The notes beneath the pieces were generated by a model. It worked only from the letters and a program-made list of their open reading frames with translations. It did no database searches and was not told where the DNA came from. Shown one piece after another: positions 22,556-30,479 of a stretch of 36,623 nucleotides of DNA. Both the position numbers and the translations under genes were made by a program. Position 1 is the stretch's first letter. Each line of letters starts with the position of its first letter. Source of the DNA: Acidimicrobiaceae bacterium (GTDB taxonomy: Bacteria; Actinomycetota; Acidimicrobiia; Acidimicrobiales; RAAP-2); the NCBI GenBank assembly GCA_027306605.1, contig DAHUZK010000068.1, forward strand, positions 1 to 36,623. The letters run 5' to 3'.

Positions 22556-24006
22556 AGCTTCAGCGTGACCTTGAGGTCGCCCGCCTGCTCGGCCTGCTCG
22601 ACGAGGTCGGCCAGGTCGTCGGCGCGGCTCCCGTCGGGGGTGTCGAGGTCGGGGGTGTAGGGGATGCCGACGAACTGCTCCCAGGCCTTCTTGGTCGCCT
22701 GGCGGGCCGCCGCCGGCGACATGACGCCGGCCACGGTCAGGGCGGTGAGGGACTGGGCCAGCTGGACCAGCACCGCCGCGGTCACCTCGCTGTCGGCGGC
22801 GGCCACTTCCGGGCCGTGGACCTGGATGCAACGACTGGTCGGCATGGTGATGGCCGCCGCTCCGGGGGCGGTCTCCACGGTCACGGTCTTCGGGAGGCGT
22901 CCAGCGGCTACGGCCTGGTCAGCGACGTACCGGAGCAGCTCAGTCTGGTGGTGCAGCCAGGTGTTCTGCACGCTGCCCACTCGCCGGCGCACCGGCTCGG
23001 CCATGGTGAGCGACGTGGCCCGGTTGGCTCCGTCGGGCTCGGCCAGCCAGGTCTTGGCCAGGCCGGCGCCTCCGGCGATATTGGTCATCAGCGAGCCCGA
23101 AGTGATCGAGTCCTCGGCCGCGCCGACCTCACCGAACCGCGGCTCCCACTTCACGGACTTGTTGTGGACCTCAATCGACCCCGACAGAGGCACGTGGACG
23201 CCGCCTCGGTCCCGGATGAACTTCTCGACCATCTTCTGGTCGCCGTCGACCTCGACGTCCCACACCATGTACCGCATCAGCGAGGTCCGGTCGACCAGGT
23301 TGTTGAGCACGGTGTCGAAGGACTCGAGGTCGTCGAGGATCGGCCCGAGGAACGGGTCGCCGCGCTGGTCGGAGATGAGCGTCTTGAACGACCGCCAGTA
23401 GACCGCCTGGCCGTCCCGCAGTCCGGTCAAATCGTCGACCTGCGCGATCGAAAGCACCAGGTCGTCGCTCATCATCTGGCTGATGTGGACCCGGGCCGGC
23501 CAGAGCACGTTGCCGTTGAGCAGCTCGACGTCGGTGATTCGGGTCGGATCAAGCGGATTGATCCGGCACACCCCGGTTGTCGGCCCCACCAGCATCTGCA
23601 GCAGGGTCTCGCCGTAGATCAGGTGCTCCCGGAAGAATTCCTCCTGTCGATGGCGGAGGTCGACCCGGGGATCGTCCCAGAAGTCGTCGATCACGCCCTG
23701 CACCTGGGGGTCCAGGGCGTGGATCGTCAGGCCCGAGTTGCCCACCACGAAGGCGACGTAGGTGTCGATGATGGCCCGGGCCATCGGGTTGAGCCGGTAG
23801 GCGGCCACCGAATAGGCCCGCATCTTCTCCCGGGTCCAGATGGGGATCTGGCGACCGGTCTGGCCGACCCGGACGAAGCCGGCGTCACCGTCGATGGGAT
23901 CGATCCCGTAGGTGCCGGCTGCACCGGTGGCGATCAGCTGGTCGATGGTCGCCTCGGTGCCACGTTGGGCGGACTCCGTGGAGCGGACCGGGAACAGTGA
24001 CCGCAC
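22552..24006 (-). CDS. Portal protein
   Basis: 484 aa. It follows the terminase and precedes capsid genes. The helical core (AAYRLNPMARAIIDTYVAFVV, then DDFWDDPRVDLRHRQEEFFR) and WPARVHISQMMSDDLV fit siphovirus portals. The GTG at 24006 lies one base after the upstream stop. Twelve copies would form the ring at the capsid vertex through which DNA passes. Confidence 0.85.
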   Translation of the reverse strand: MRSLFPVRSTESAQRGTEATIDQLIATGAAGTYGIDPIDGDAGFVRVGQTGRQIPIWTREKMRAYSVAAYRLNPMARAIIDTYVAFVVGNSGLTIHALDPQVQGVIDDFWDDPRVDLRHRQEEFFREHLIYGETLLQMLVGPTTGVCRINPLDPTRITDVELLNGNVLWPARVHISQMMSDDLVLSIAQVDDLTGLRDGQAVYWRSFKTLISDQRGDPFLGPILDDLESFDTVLNNLVDRTSLMRYMVWDVEVDGDQKMVEKFIRDRGGVHVPLSGSIEVHNKSVKWEPRFGEVGAAEDSITSGSLMTNIAGGAGLAKTWLAEPDGANRATSLTMAEPVRRRVGSVQNTWLHHQTELLRYVADQAVAAGRLPKTVTVETAPGAAAITMPTSRCIQVHGPEVAAADSEVTAAVLVQLAQSLTALTVAGVMSPAAARQATKKAWEQFVGIPYTPDLDTPDGSRADDLADLVEQAEQAGDLKVTLKL

Positions 24007-24007
24007 G

Positions 24008-24352
24008 TCAGCTCAGCGCGCGTTCGAGCTCGGTGGCGAGGGCGCTCGACCGGTGCTCGGCGGCGACCTGCTGGCGGAACTCTGTGCGCCCGCGCTCCTC
24101 AGCGCGGGAGACGGCACCGGCCAGCTCGAGCTCATGGCGGAGCTGCGCCTTCTGGAGCGCGGTTTCGACCGCCTCGGTGAGCTCGATGTCCACCTCCTCG
24201 CCCTCCTGCTGGGCCAGGAGGTAACCGACGGCGGCCAGGAGGACGCCAAGGGCCACGAGGGCCACGAATGGGCCGAAAAGGCCGGCCACGCCGGCCACCA
24301 GGCAGCCGATGGCGGCGACCCCGACGAGATTGGACAGCAGGCGTGGGCGCAT
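24008..24352 (-). CDS. Membrane protein with charged helical tail
   Basis: 114 aa from ATG 24352, overlapping the terminase stop (TGATG). Two hydrophobic segments (VGVAAIGCLVAGVAGLFG and FVALVALGVLLAAVGYLLA) are followed by about 60 charged helical residues. It is unusual between terminase and portal, and its role is unknown. The extended frame up to 24553 is terminase shadow. Confidence 0.7.
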   Translation of the reverse strand: MRPRLLSNLVGVAAIGCLVAGVAGLFGPFVALVALGVLLAAVGYLLAQQEGEEVDIELTEAVETALQKAQLRHELELAGAVSRAEERGRTEFRQQVAAEHRSSALATELERALS

Positions 24353-26025
24353 CAGATCGTCAACCTCCCGGAGGGCCGGAAAAACTCCTGGATTGGGGCC
24401 TGCGGAGCCGAATTGGCCGTCGCGGGCGGCGGCGGGGCGAAGGGGCCCGGGGTGAGGGCCAGCTGTAGAGCCATGACGAGGGCGATACAGCCGTCGATGC
24501 GCTCTTTCGACCTGGTCTTCGAGAGACGGGGTCCCTCCTCGGACTCCCGCCACACCGCCGACCGGACATGTTGGGCGAGGATCCGGTCGCCGTTGTGGAC
24601 GACCCGGCCGTCCCGGATCACCTCGAGTGCGCTGGTGCAGGCGGGCACCATCCGGGCCCCGGATTGCGGGAATTCCACCATCGGGAGGCCGTCATCCTGC
24701 AGATTCTGGGCCGGGAACTCGAAATAGCGGGGGTCGTAGCCGATGGCCCGCACCGGAAGCACGTCGGCGACGTCCCGGATGTACTTCAGGGCCCCAGCGA
24801 CGTCGATCCGCTGCCCGTCCAGCTTCCAGATCCGGGCGTAGACGGGAATCGAGCCGTTCGGTTGCAGTTGGGCGGTCACGACGGCCACGCCATCGCGTTT
24901 CTGGGCGAAGTCGACGGCCATCACGGCCGCGGTGTCGTCGACAAGGTCGGGATCGAACTCGACGATCCCCGCGCAGCGCTTCCACGCCTCGGGATACTCG
25001 TCGAGCCAGGATTCTCCCGTGGTTTCGACCCACTGGTTGAGGTTGTACCGCCTGAACTCGTGGCGAGGGGTGGCCGGATCGTGGTAGCGGGCGACCAGGT
25101 TGCTCAACGGGAACTGGACATCGACTGCCGGATTGCTCTGGCGGATGGCCGCCACGAGCTGGTCGGGCTGGTCGAGGTCCCAGGACTCATCGGCCTCGGT
25201 CCATTCGATCAGGGTCTCGTCGTCCGGGGAATGCCCGGCGTCGATCATTCCCTTCAGCTCGTAGGCGTCCTCGGCCACCGATCCAAGGCCCCTGGCCCCG
25301 GCGGTGGTGATCTCCAGCATCCAGGCGCCGTCACGCTTGTGGACGCCGCCCTTCAGGACGACGTGGACCCGCTTCTTGTTGGCGATCCATTCGTGCGTCT
25401 CGTCGCACACGGCGAAACTCGGCAATCGGCCGTCGTTGGCGCCCTGGACGGCGGCAACCCGGTAGAGGCGACCCACGGTGCCGTCGGTGAACTGCATCTC
25501 GGTCTCGAAGACGTCGATGAAGTCGCCGAGCGGGCCCTCCTTCACCTGGGCGCTGGCCGCCTCGTAGAGGCGTCCGGCCTGGTCGTAGGAAGCGGCCGCA
25601 CACGGGATGTCGGGCGATGTGCGCCGGCGGGCGGTCGGCTTCCCGGCCGCGTCCCACCCGTCGAAGATCACCGGGCCCGCGAACTCGACCAGGGCGACCG
25701 CGGCAGCAAGTTCGGTCTTGCCATCACCCTTCGGCACGCCACGAACGACCCGCCTCCACCGCCGGGAGCCGTCGGGTCGGAGCTCGTAGGCCCGGTAGAG
25801 GAACGCCTTCTGGTCACGACGAAGGCGGAACGCGCGGCCCAGATAGTCGCCGGGCCCGTGGACGAGGTTCTTTTCGATCCACCCGACGACGATCGGGCCG
25901 AGCGTGGGCGGCAGGTCAGGCTTTGCGGCTCCTCGCCTTCGGGCCGGCGCTGACCGTGGTGACGACGTCCGCGTCGACGATGCGCGGGTCGTCGTCTTCG
26001 TCGACGTCGTCTTCGCTCGGGTCAT
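24352..26025 (-). CDS. terL: Terminase large subunit
   Basis: 557 aa. The ATPase domain has Walker A GVPKGDGKT (residues 96-104) and Walker B FAVCDETHEW (D208, E209). The nuclease domain has VMAVDFAQKRDG (D372). It packages DNA into proheads by ATP hydrolysis and cuts the concatemer. The ATG at 26025 overlaps the small subunit gene by 110 nt; the good site GAGGGG 7 nt upstream supports it, though the first 35 residues are oddly Ser/Thr/Arg-rich. Confidence 0.92.
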   Translation of the reverse strand: MTRAKTTSTKTTTRASSTRTSSPRSAPARRRGAAKPDLPPTLGPIVVGWIEKNLVHGPGDYLGRAFRLRRDQKAFLYRAYELRPDGSRRWRRVVRGVPKGDGKTELAAAVALVEFAGPVIFDGWDAAGKPTARRRTSPDIPCAAASYDQAGRLYEAASAQVKEGPLGDFIDVFETEMQFTDGTVGRLYRVAAVQGANDGRLPSFAVCDETHEWIANKKRVHVVLKGGVHKRDGAWMLEITTAGARGLGSVAEDAYELKGMIDAGHSPDDETLIEWTEADESWDLDQPDQLVAAIRQSNPAVDVQFPLSNLVARYHDPATPRHEFRRYNLNQWVETTGESWLDEYPEAWKRCAGIVEFDPDLVDDTAAVMAVDFAQKRDGVAVVTAQLQPNGSIPVYARIWKLDGQRIDVAGALKYIRDVADVLPVRAIGYDPRYFEFPAQNLQDDGLPMVEFPQSGARMVPACTSALEVIRDGRVVHNGDRILAQHVRSAVWRESEEGPRLSKTRSKERIDGCIALVMALQLALTPGPFAPPPPATANSAPQAPIQEFFRPSGRLTI

Positions 26026-26497
26026 CGGTCAGCCCCTCGGCGAGGTCGTCCAGCGACTTCTTCGCCCCGGCGAAGCTGATTCCGAGGTCGGCCATGGCCT
26101 TCGGGTTCAGCCCGTTGCGGTCCTCGAGGTTCCGCAGCTCGGTCTCGACGGTCGACAGTCGGGCATAGAGCGGGTGCATGCGTTCCTGGCCCTGGGAGCC
26201 CTCGACGACAGGCGTTTCTCGCACGATGGCGCTGAGAAGTTCCCATTCGTCAAGGAGGTTGAAGTACCGCCGGAGCTGGGGCTCGTGCAGGGTGCGATCG
26301 AAGGCCGCCATGATCGGGTGGATCCAGATGGCCGACCATCGACGCTTGGTGGCCGGCAGCCAGTGCTTGGTGGCCGGAGGGGGCTTCGTCGGCAGCCGCG
26401 AGACGCCGGCGGGAAGCATCGCCCGACCGGGAACAGGTTTCTTCGGAGCGTTGCGACGCTGTCGTTGAGCGTCCGACTTGGGACGAGGTCCGGTCAC
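25916..26497 (-). CDS. terS: Terminase small subunit (P27-like)
   Basis: 193 aa upstream of the large subunit. WLPATKRRWSAIWIHPIMAA, then RRYFNLLDEWELLSAIVRE and ETELRNLEDRNGLNPKAMADL fit the P27 family, in which a helical N-terminal DNA-binding part precedes an oligomerisation part. The tail is very acidic (DDPSEDDVDEDDDP). It recognises the packaging site on phage DNA. Confidence 0.83.
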   Translation of the reverse strand: MTGPRPKSDAQRQRRNAPKKPVPGRAMLPAGVSRLPTKPPPATKHWLPATKRRWSAIWIHPIMAAFDRTLHEPQLRRYFNLLDEWELLSAIVRETPVVEGSQGQERMHPLYARLSTVETELRNLEDRNGLNPKAMADLGISFAGAKKSLDDLAEGLTDDPSEDDVDEDDDPRIVDADVVTTVSAGPKARSRKA

Positions 26498-26570
26498 CGG
26501 TCAGCCCTTCAGATGTGGCCGCAGCCGCAAAATCCTCTGACCAGGACAAACGGTCCCGGAACACGTACGG

Positions 26571-26600
26571 AAAAAAAATCGATGCCACTGGTCGCGGCCG
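26571..26600 (-). terminator. Weak terminator candidate with T8 run
   Basis: On the - strand a 5-bp stem (GCCGC/GTGGC, one wobble) precedes a run of eight T, striking in this GC-rich genome. Five bases separate stem and run, so termination would be weak. It lies between the HNH and terminase genes. Between 26498 and 26639 no gene is supported. Confidence 0.3.
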
Positions 26601-26639
26601 GGGTCCAATCGAAACGAATTCCGCCGTGTCGGTCAGTGA

Positions 26640-26960
26640 TCACGAATAAATCCGCACATTCGGACCGGCGCCCTTGCTCGAGTTGCACCGCCGACACAAC
26701 ACGACTCTCCGACCGTCATTCGTGCCACCCCGTGCCAATGGATCGACGTGGTCGGCCGTGAGATCGTCCCGAGCATTGCACGGCCCACTATGCAGGTTGC
26801 AGCCCCGACAGCTGCAGATCGGCGAGGCTTCCACGACGCGCCGGGCGATGGAGCGATCGGCCCAGCGGTTCCGCTGCCGTGCCTTCTCGTGGGCAGAACA
26901 GCGGCTGCCCGCGGTCAGGAGATCGCAGCCGGGCTCGAGGCAGAGTCTCACCGCCGGCAC
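26640..26960 (-). CDS. HNH endonuclease, terminase-linked
   Basis: 106 aa. DDLTADHVDPLARGGTND with LCRRCNSSKG is the HNH core (His-Asn-His metal site), with two zinc-binding Cys pairs (CSCRGC and CRRC). HNH proteins next to terminase genes help packaging or cut DNA at cos sites. The GTG at 26960 has GGAG 5 nt upstream and overlaps the preceding small gene; the frame open to 27053 lacks such a site. Confidence 0.82.
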   Translation of the reverse strand: MPAVRLCLEPGCDLLTAGSRCSAHEKARQRNRWADRSIARRVVEASPICSCRGCNLHSGPCNARDDLTADHVDPLARGGTNDGRRVVLCRRCNSSKGAGPNVRIYS

Positions 26961-27109
26961 TGGCGCTCCAGGTCTCGGAGCCGCTGGCGATCGGTCATGG
27001 CCACGGATCGGTCGAACCCATGCCGCCGTAGATATTCGGAACAGGCTCGACAACGATGCCTGGAACTAACCGGACGCATGGCACATACGCAACACATCTC
27101 AACGACCAT
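26948..27109 (-). CDS. 53-aa zinc-ribbon protein, first late gene
   Basis: The ATG at 27109 follows GGAG by 7 nt. CCVCAMRPV and CRACSEYLRRHGFDRS give two CxxC pairs, a small zinc ribbon seen in actinophages, followed by a short basic helix. It is the first gene behind the late promoter-terminator pair, so a late control role, such as an antitermination factor, is conceivable but unproven. Confidence 0.65.
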   Translation of the reverse strand: MVVEMCCVCAMRPVSSRHRCRACSEYLRRHGFDRSVAMTDRQRLRDLERQCRR

Positions 27110-27127
27110 GCCAATTCTCCGCACGCG

Positions 27128-27154
27128 AAAAAGCCGCGTCCAGAAGACACGGCT
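27128..27154 (-). terminator. Intrinsic terminator between early and late operons
   Basis: On the - strand AGCCGTGTC pairs with GACGCGGCT (9 bp, one G-U wobble) around TTCTG and is followed directly by TTTTTC. This is the clearest intrinsic terminator in the window. It ends the early operon but also lies just downstream of the late promoter start, so the late transcript must read through it. Confidence 0.8.
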
Positions 27155-27169
27155 CTTCAAACTGAACCG

Positions 27170-27199
27170 ATTGTGGCATATTCCTGGTCACAGTGTCAA
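27170..27199 (-). promoter_or_regulatory. Probable late promoter
   Basis: On the - strand a perfect TTGACA (27194-27199), an 18-nt spacer and CACAAT (27170-27175) form a promoter with expected start near 27163. It begins 4 nt after the last early gene ends. The same -10 hexamer is found at the repressor and early promoters. Confidence 0.65.
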
Positions 27200-27202
27200 G
27201 CA

Positions 27203-27652
27203 TCATCCGGACGCTTCCTCTCGCGACCATGGGAAGCGCCGGCCGGCGACTCGACCGGCGCGTCGCTGTTGCGCCTTCTTCGCCCGCCCGACGTCACCCG
27301 AGTCCGCCGGGTGGGCGATGGATCGTTCGTCCCGGTCAAGCGTCACAGGAGCTCGGCTGTCGATCCTCGATGCGGCGTCGTTGAGCCGGGCTTGAGCGAT
27401 CTCGATTCGGCGGTACGCCTCGAAGAGCTCACGAGCCGCCGCCTCGACGTCGCCGCGGATCGCAGCAACGCTGCCGATCATCAAGTCGCTCAGGTTGGGC
27501 TCGTCACAGTTGGCCACCCGCTCGCCACCACCGCGGCCCGGTCGACTGTAGGCGCTCGGGTACAGATAGCCATAGTCGAAGACCGCGAGGAGCAGGTTGG
27601 CTCGTGCCTTGTCGGCCAGCCGTTCAATGACCTCGATCGACGGCGCCGTCAA
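27203..27652 (-). CDS. Early hypothetical protein, last of early operon
   Basis: 149 aa, unrecognised. The N-terminus is helical (SIEVIERLADKARANLLLAV), a central part follows (EPNLSDLMIGSVAAIRGDVE), and a helical section (AAARELFEAYRRIEIAQARL) leads to a basic tail. The ATG at 27652 overlaps the upstream stop (ATGA). It closes the early transcript. Confidence 0.6.
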   Translation of the reverse strand: MTAPSIEVIERLADKARANLLLAVFDYGYLYPSAYSRPGRGGGERVANCDEPNLSDLMIGSVAAIRGDVEAAARELFEAYRRIEIAQARLNDAASRIDSRAPVTLDRDERSIAHPADSGDVGRAKKAQQRRAGRVAGRRFPWSREEASG

Positions 27653-27918
27653 CGCGGCACCACGAAACCCGCTGGAGCGGCAAGAAGTTTCGGTCCGGTG
27701 TTGGCCGCCTTGCGCACGTTGCTGGCGAACTCGAGCGCCACGTCCCTCGGCAGGAAGTAGACCGAGTCGCCGGTGTAACTGGAGAACCGGAGCACCACCA
27801 GCGGTCCCATCGGTCCGTCGGCATTGCCCACCATCGTCGTGACGGGAACCGGCTGCGGCCCGACGATCTGCGGCTCATTTGCTGGCGGATCGTTCATGAC
27901 GCTCCCATCATCGGTCAT
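27649..27918 (-). CDS. Early hypothetical protein
   Basis: 89 aa from ATG 27918 (ATGA overlap). A disordered N-terminus rich in Pro precedes a compact C-terminal part (VVLRFSSYTGDSVYFLPRDV, then EFASNVRKAAN). It may bind a partner through the C-terminal part. No family is recognised. Confidence 0.6.
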   Translation of the reverse strand: MTDDGSVMNDPPANEPQIVGPQPVPVTTMVGNADGPMGPLVVLRFSSYTGDSVYFLPRDVALEFASNVRKAANTGPKLLAAPAGFVVPR

Positions 27919-28250
27919 TGCAGGATCTCGTCGATTTCCGGCCAATCACACGGCCGCCAGGCGCAGGCGCTGAGGTGCGGCCGGCAGAACCGGGACACCA
28001 CCTCGATGGCGCTCATCCATTCGGCCTGATCGGCCTTCAGGCGATCATTCGGGCCCAGGAGTCGAGCGAAGATCAGGCGATGGTCGCCGGTGATCGTGGA
28101 GCGCACCATTACGACCTGCGGGAAGCCGCCGTGGGGTGACTGATGCGCCACAGCCTTCCAGCCTCTGGCTCGAGCTCGGCGCAGGACGTCATTGGTGAAG
28201 TGATGGATCTCCGGCCTCACGGGGTGATTCAGGCGGGTACCCGTGGTCAC
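27915..28250 (-). CDS. VRR-NUC-like protein that has lost the catalytic residues
   Basis: 111 aa with the size and order of phage VRR-NUC nucleases: GWKAVAHQSPHGGFPQVVMV, then LIFARLL, Q75-x-x-W78 and AWRPCDWPEI near the end. Active members have GFPD and FAELK; here Asp is Gln45, Glu is Arg63 and Lys is Leu65. The fold appears kept but the PD-(D/E)xK chemistry should be gone. It may now bind branched DNA or a partner. Coupled to its neighbours by overlaps. Confidence 0.65.
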   Translation of the reverse strand: MTTGTRLNHPVRPEIHHFTNDVLRRARARGWKAVAHQSPHGGFPQVVMVRSTITGDHRLIFARLLGPNDRLKADQAEWMSAIEVVSRFCRPHLSACAWRPCDWPEIDEILQ

Positions 28251-28486
28251 AGTTCGATCATCTCGCTGCCTGCGGCCCGAATTCCGAGACGCCGGATCTC
28301 GTCACTGTGAACCGTCAGGGCGACGATCCGCGCGAGACAGATGGCGGCGGCGGCCAACTCAGCGATCTCCATCGACTGGGCGAGTCCCCGCAATCTCCCA
28401 ACGTCCTCGGCCGACTCCATGGTCGACGTCGCGGTCACGAGCGCCATCGAGTTGCGCATGACCGATGCTGGCATGACCGCCGGCAT
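28247..28486 (-). CDS. Small helical early protein
   Basis: 79 aa from ATG 28486, overlapping the upstream stop. It is nearly all helical (MESAEDVGRLRGLAQSMEIA, then LAAAAICLARIVALTVHSDE), with small hydrophobic residues. It could form a dimer. Unrecognised. Confidence 0.55.
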   Translation of the reverse strand: MPAVMPASVMRNSMALVTATSTMESAEDVGRLRGLAQSMEIAELAAAAICLARIVALTVHSDEIRRLGIRAAGSEMIEL

Positions 28487-28692
28487 CACCGGCGCGCCGT
28501 CGGCTTGGTGTGGGACGTCCCGACCGTCGTCCACTGCAACCACGCACCCCGGGCGTAGCCGCGCCGCTCGATTCCGTCCGAATCGTAGATCCGGAGCGTT
28601 CCGTCGTTCCGCGGCGTCGCTGCCGCATCCGAGTGCACATCGGTGCCCACCGGGGTCTTCACGAGGATCTTTTCGTAGACCAGCCGGCTCAC
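28486..28692 (-). CDS. Small early hypothetical protein
   Basis: 68 aa from GTG 28692 (GTGA overlap). The sequence VYEKILVKTPVGTDVHSDAA and LRIYDSDGIERRGYARGAWL suggests a small beta-rich domain. No family is recognised. Confidence 0.55.
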   Translation of the reverse strand: MSRLVYEKILVKTPVGTDVHSDAAATPRNDGTLRIYDSDGIERRGYARGAWLQWTTVGTSHTKPTARR

Positions 28693-29111
28693 AGGAGACG
28701 CTCTTGACTGTTTTCGGCTTCGGTCACGGCGCGGGTGAGCTTCGACCGCGCTCGATCGAGCTGCTCGCCCACCTCGGCGGCTTGGTGCAGAACGGCGCGT
28801 GCTTCCTCGAGCACCGTCGACACGGTCTCGGACGTAGCCGGCTTTTCGGCGGGATCGGGGGCGGGCGGCTCGCTGGCGCGGACGACGCGGTCGTAGAACG
28901 ATGCAAATTCTGACGGATCCGGACGCTTGTGTTCGAAGGCGCCCGAATGCCTCGCCAGGAGCAGTGCTTCGGCTGCGAATTCGGGGTCGACCGGATTCCC
29001 TGTCTCGGGCGCCAGGAATCGCTTCCATACGGCGAGCTCGTACTCGTCGAGCGGTCGGACCCACAGGCCGGCGACCTGTCGGAGCAGCAGATGGAGCGTC
29101 TCGGCGTCCAT
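28689..29111 (-). CDS. Probable replicative helicase loader
   Basis: 140 aa directly after the initiator gene, the usual place of the loader. TLHLLLRQVAGLWVRPLDEY, then WKRFLAPETGNPVDPEF and KRPDPSEFASFYDRVV follow the helical pattern of phage loaders that bring DnaB to the origin. The last 40 residues form a coiled coil. Position and pattern support the call; no diagnostic motif is seen. Confidence 0.5.
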   Translation of the reverse strand: MDAETLHLLLRQVAGLWVRPLDEYELAVWKRFLAPETGNPVDPEFAAEALLLARHSGAFEHKRPDPSEFASFYDRVVRASEPPAPDPAEKPATSETVSTVLEEARAVLHQAAEVGEQLDRARSKLTRAVTEAENSQERLL

Positions 29112-30049
29112 CACGCCGATGCAACCTGGCATCGCGCTCGCTCCCAGGCGCTCATCGCCGCCGCTCGATCCTCCGGGTCGTCGAACCGGTCCTCGAATGC
29201 GTCCTGGGCCTCAGCTCGGTCGGCGATCGACCGGCTGAGTGCAATCCCGAACAGCTCGGAATCCGCGAGGCCGGCACCGGGCGCAGGACGCGCCGCAACG
29301 AGCTGCGGCCAGTGCTTCGCCAGCGCGAGCGGCGTCAGCGTCGCGGACGGGAATCGCTCGCGGAAGTTGCTGGCCGCAGCGGGCAGGTCTTCGGGTCTGG
29401 CGCCGACCGCAGCGAGGTCGCGAGCGGCTTTGCCGATCGGGGCGGCAGCGGCCGAGGTGACCTGATCGGGTTCGATGCCGCACACGGCCAGGATGGCTGT
29501 CCTCAACGAAGCGATGTCCACAGCTCTGAGCGGAGCGACCTCTCCGGCGTCGACCTTGGTCGGCGCAAGAGTTAGTTCTTGTTCTAAGTACTTGTTAGGG
29601 TGACACAGCTCTGTCACCCCGTGATGGCCTGATTTGACACCCCGTGGAGCCTCATTTGACACCCCGTGGGATTCCACGGGGTGTCGATTTGTCACCCCGT
29701 GGCCGAGGTTGTCCACAGCCTCGGGCTTTTCCACGGGGTGTCGATTTGTCACCCCGTCCATCAAGAGCGTGTACCGGTTCGGTCGGCGGTCGGGACGCGC
29801 TCTGTGCTCACCGCCTTCCTGCCGTTCGACGGTCAGAATGCCGAGATGCTCGAGCGACTGGATCGACCGTTGGACGGTCCTCCGGGACAGCCCAGCCATG
29901 GCCGCTAGGGTCTCGATAGTCGGCCAGGCGTTCTTACCTCTTGCGTCGGCTGCATCGGCGATGGCCAGCAAGACCAGCCGGTCATTGCCACTCACTCCCC
30001 CGCGATCGCTCGGCCGGGCCCAGGCCCACGTGGTTGCCGCGACGCTCAT
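29111..30049 (-). CDS. Replication initiator with winged-helix domain
   Basis: 312 aa. Residues 23-80 are a winged helix (RLVLLAIADAADARG, PTIETLAAMAGLSRRTVQRS, LEHLGILTVERQ). Residues 98-150 are encoded by the iteron region and read as repeated GVTNRHPVE. The C-terminal part (about 170-310) resembles replisome-organiser tails that contact the loader. Like lambda O, it appears to carry its origin in its own gene. Confidence 0.75.
   Translation of the reverse strand: MSVAATTWAWARPSDRGGVSGNDRLVLLAIADAADARGKNAWPTIETLAAMAGLSRRTVQRSIQSLEHLGILTVERQEGGEHRARPDRRPNRYTLLMDGVTNRHPVEKPEAVDNLGHGVTNRHPVESHGVSNEAPRGVKSGHHGVTELCHPNKYLEQELTLAPTKVDAGEVAPLRAVDIASLRTAILAVCGIEPDQVTSAAAAPIGKAARDLAAVGARPEDLPAAASNFRERFPSATLTPLALAKHWPQLVAARPAPGAGLADSELFGIALSRSIADRAEAQDAFEDRFDDPEDRAAAMSAWERARCQVASA
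29567..29600. other. AT-rich segment beside iterons
   Basis: This stretch (containing TTAGTTCTTGTTCTAAGTA) is far richer in A and T than its surroundings and directly adjoins the iterons. It is a plausible DNA-unwinding element. Confidence 0.45.
29615..29757. repeat. ori: Iteron array, probable origin of replication
   Basis: Seven copies of CACCCCGTGG or close variants lie at 29615, 29638, 29660, 29674 (inverted), 29693, 29731 (inverted) and 29750 (8 of 10). Copies 3 and 4 form a perfect 12+4+12 palindrome at 29658-29685. Two copies share the longer flank GGTGTCGATTTGTCACCCCG. They lie within the initiator gene, next to an AT-rich stretch, as in lambdoid origins. Confidence 0.75.
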
Positions 30050-30312
30050 CTCCGACCTCGGATCTCGACCCGAGGCGTCGCGTCCTCGTCACGATTGAGT
30101 GCCTCGACGGAGACGGCTTTCCAGCCCCAGTCTTCGGAGTATTCGACCACTTGCACGTCGATCCATTCGCCATTGAAATGCACTCGAAATGGCGGCCATT
30201 GCGGATGGACGAACGGATTGCGGCGCAGGGCGCTGTACGGTCCGGAGCATTGGAACCGGTCTCCCACAATGGCACCGTGGGCCATATGGACCTTGGGAAG
30301 TCGCCTCTTCAT
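30046..30312 (-). CDS. Small early hypothetical protein
   Basis: 88 aa. The ATG at 30312 follows GGGG at 4 nt, and the stop overlaps the initiator start. Aromatic-rich (NPFVHPQWPPFRVHFNGEWI, then QVVEYSEDWGWKAVSVEALN), suggesting a small beta fold. Unrecognised. Confidence 0.6.
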   Translation of the reverse strand: MKRRLPKVHMAHGAIVGDRFQCSGPYSALRRNPFVHPQWPPFRVHFNGEWIDVQVVEYSEDWGWKAVSVEALNRDEDATPRVEIRGRR

Positions 30313-30479
30313 CGATCCCCTTCTCCATCGCTGCCATCTATGACGGTCGCCGTCAACATGGTTCCTGGCTTGAGGTATTCGATTCGCATCGCATCGACCC
30401 TTCCTCTCGGGCGCGTGAACTGGACTCCGTAGCGGATGACGACCCCGTCGATATCCCGGGTCACCAACAGCATCGTCAT
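30309..30479 (-). CDS. 56-aa early protein
   Basis: The ATG at 30479 overlaps the upstream stop (ATGA), and the stop overlaps the next start. The sequence alternates hydrophobic and charged residues (LLVTRDIDGVVIRYGVQFTR), a small beta hairpin type. No function can be assigned. Confidence 0.55.
   Translation of the reverse strand: MTMLLVTRDIDGVVIRYGVQFTRPRGRVDAMRIEYLKPGTMLTATVIDGSDGEGDR

Noticed and set aside
26509..26697. 62-codon - strand ORF overlapping the HNH gene
   Set aside because: It overlaps the HNH 3' end in another frame, has no ribosome site and shows no coupling.
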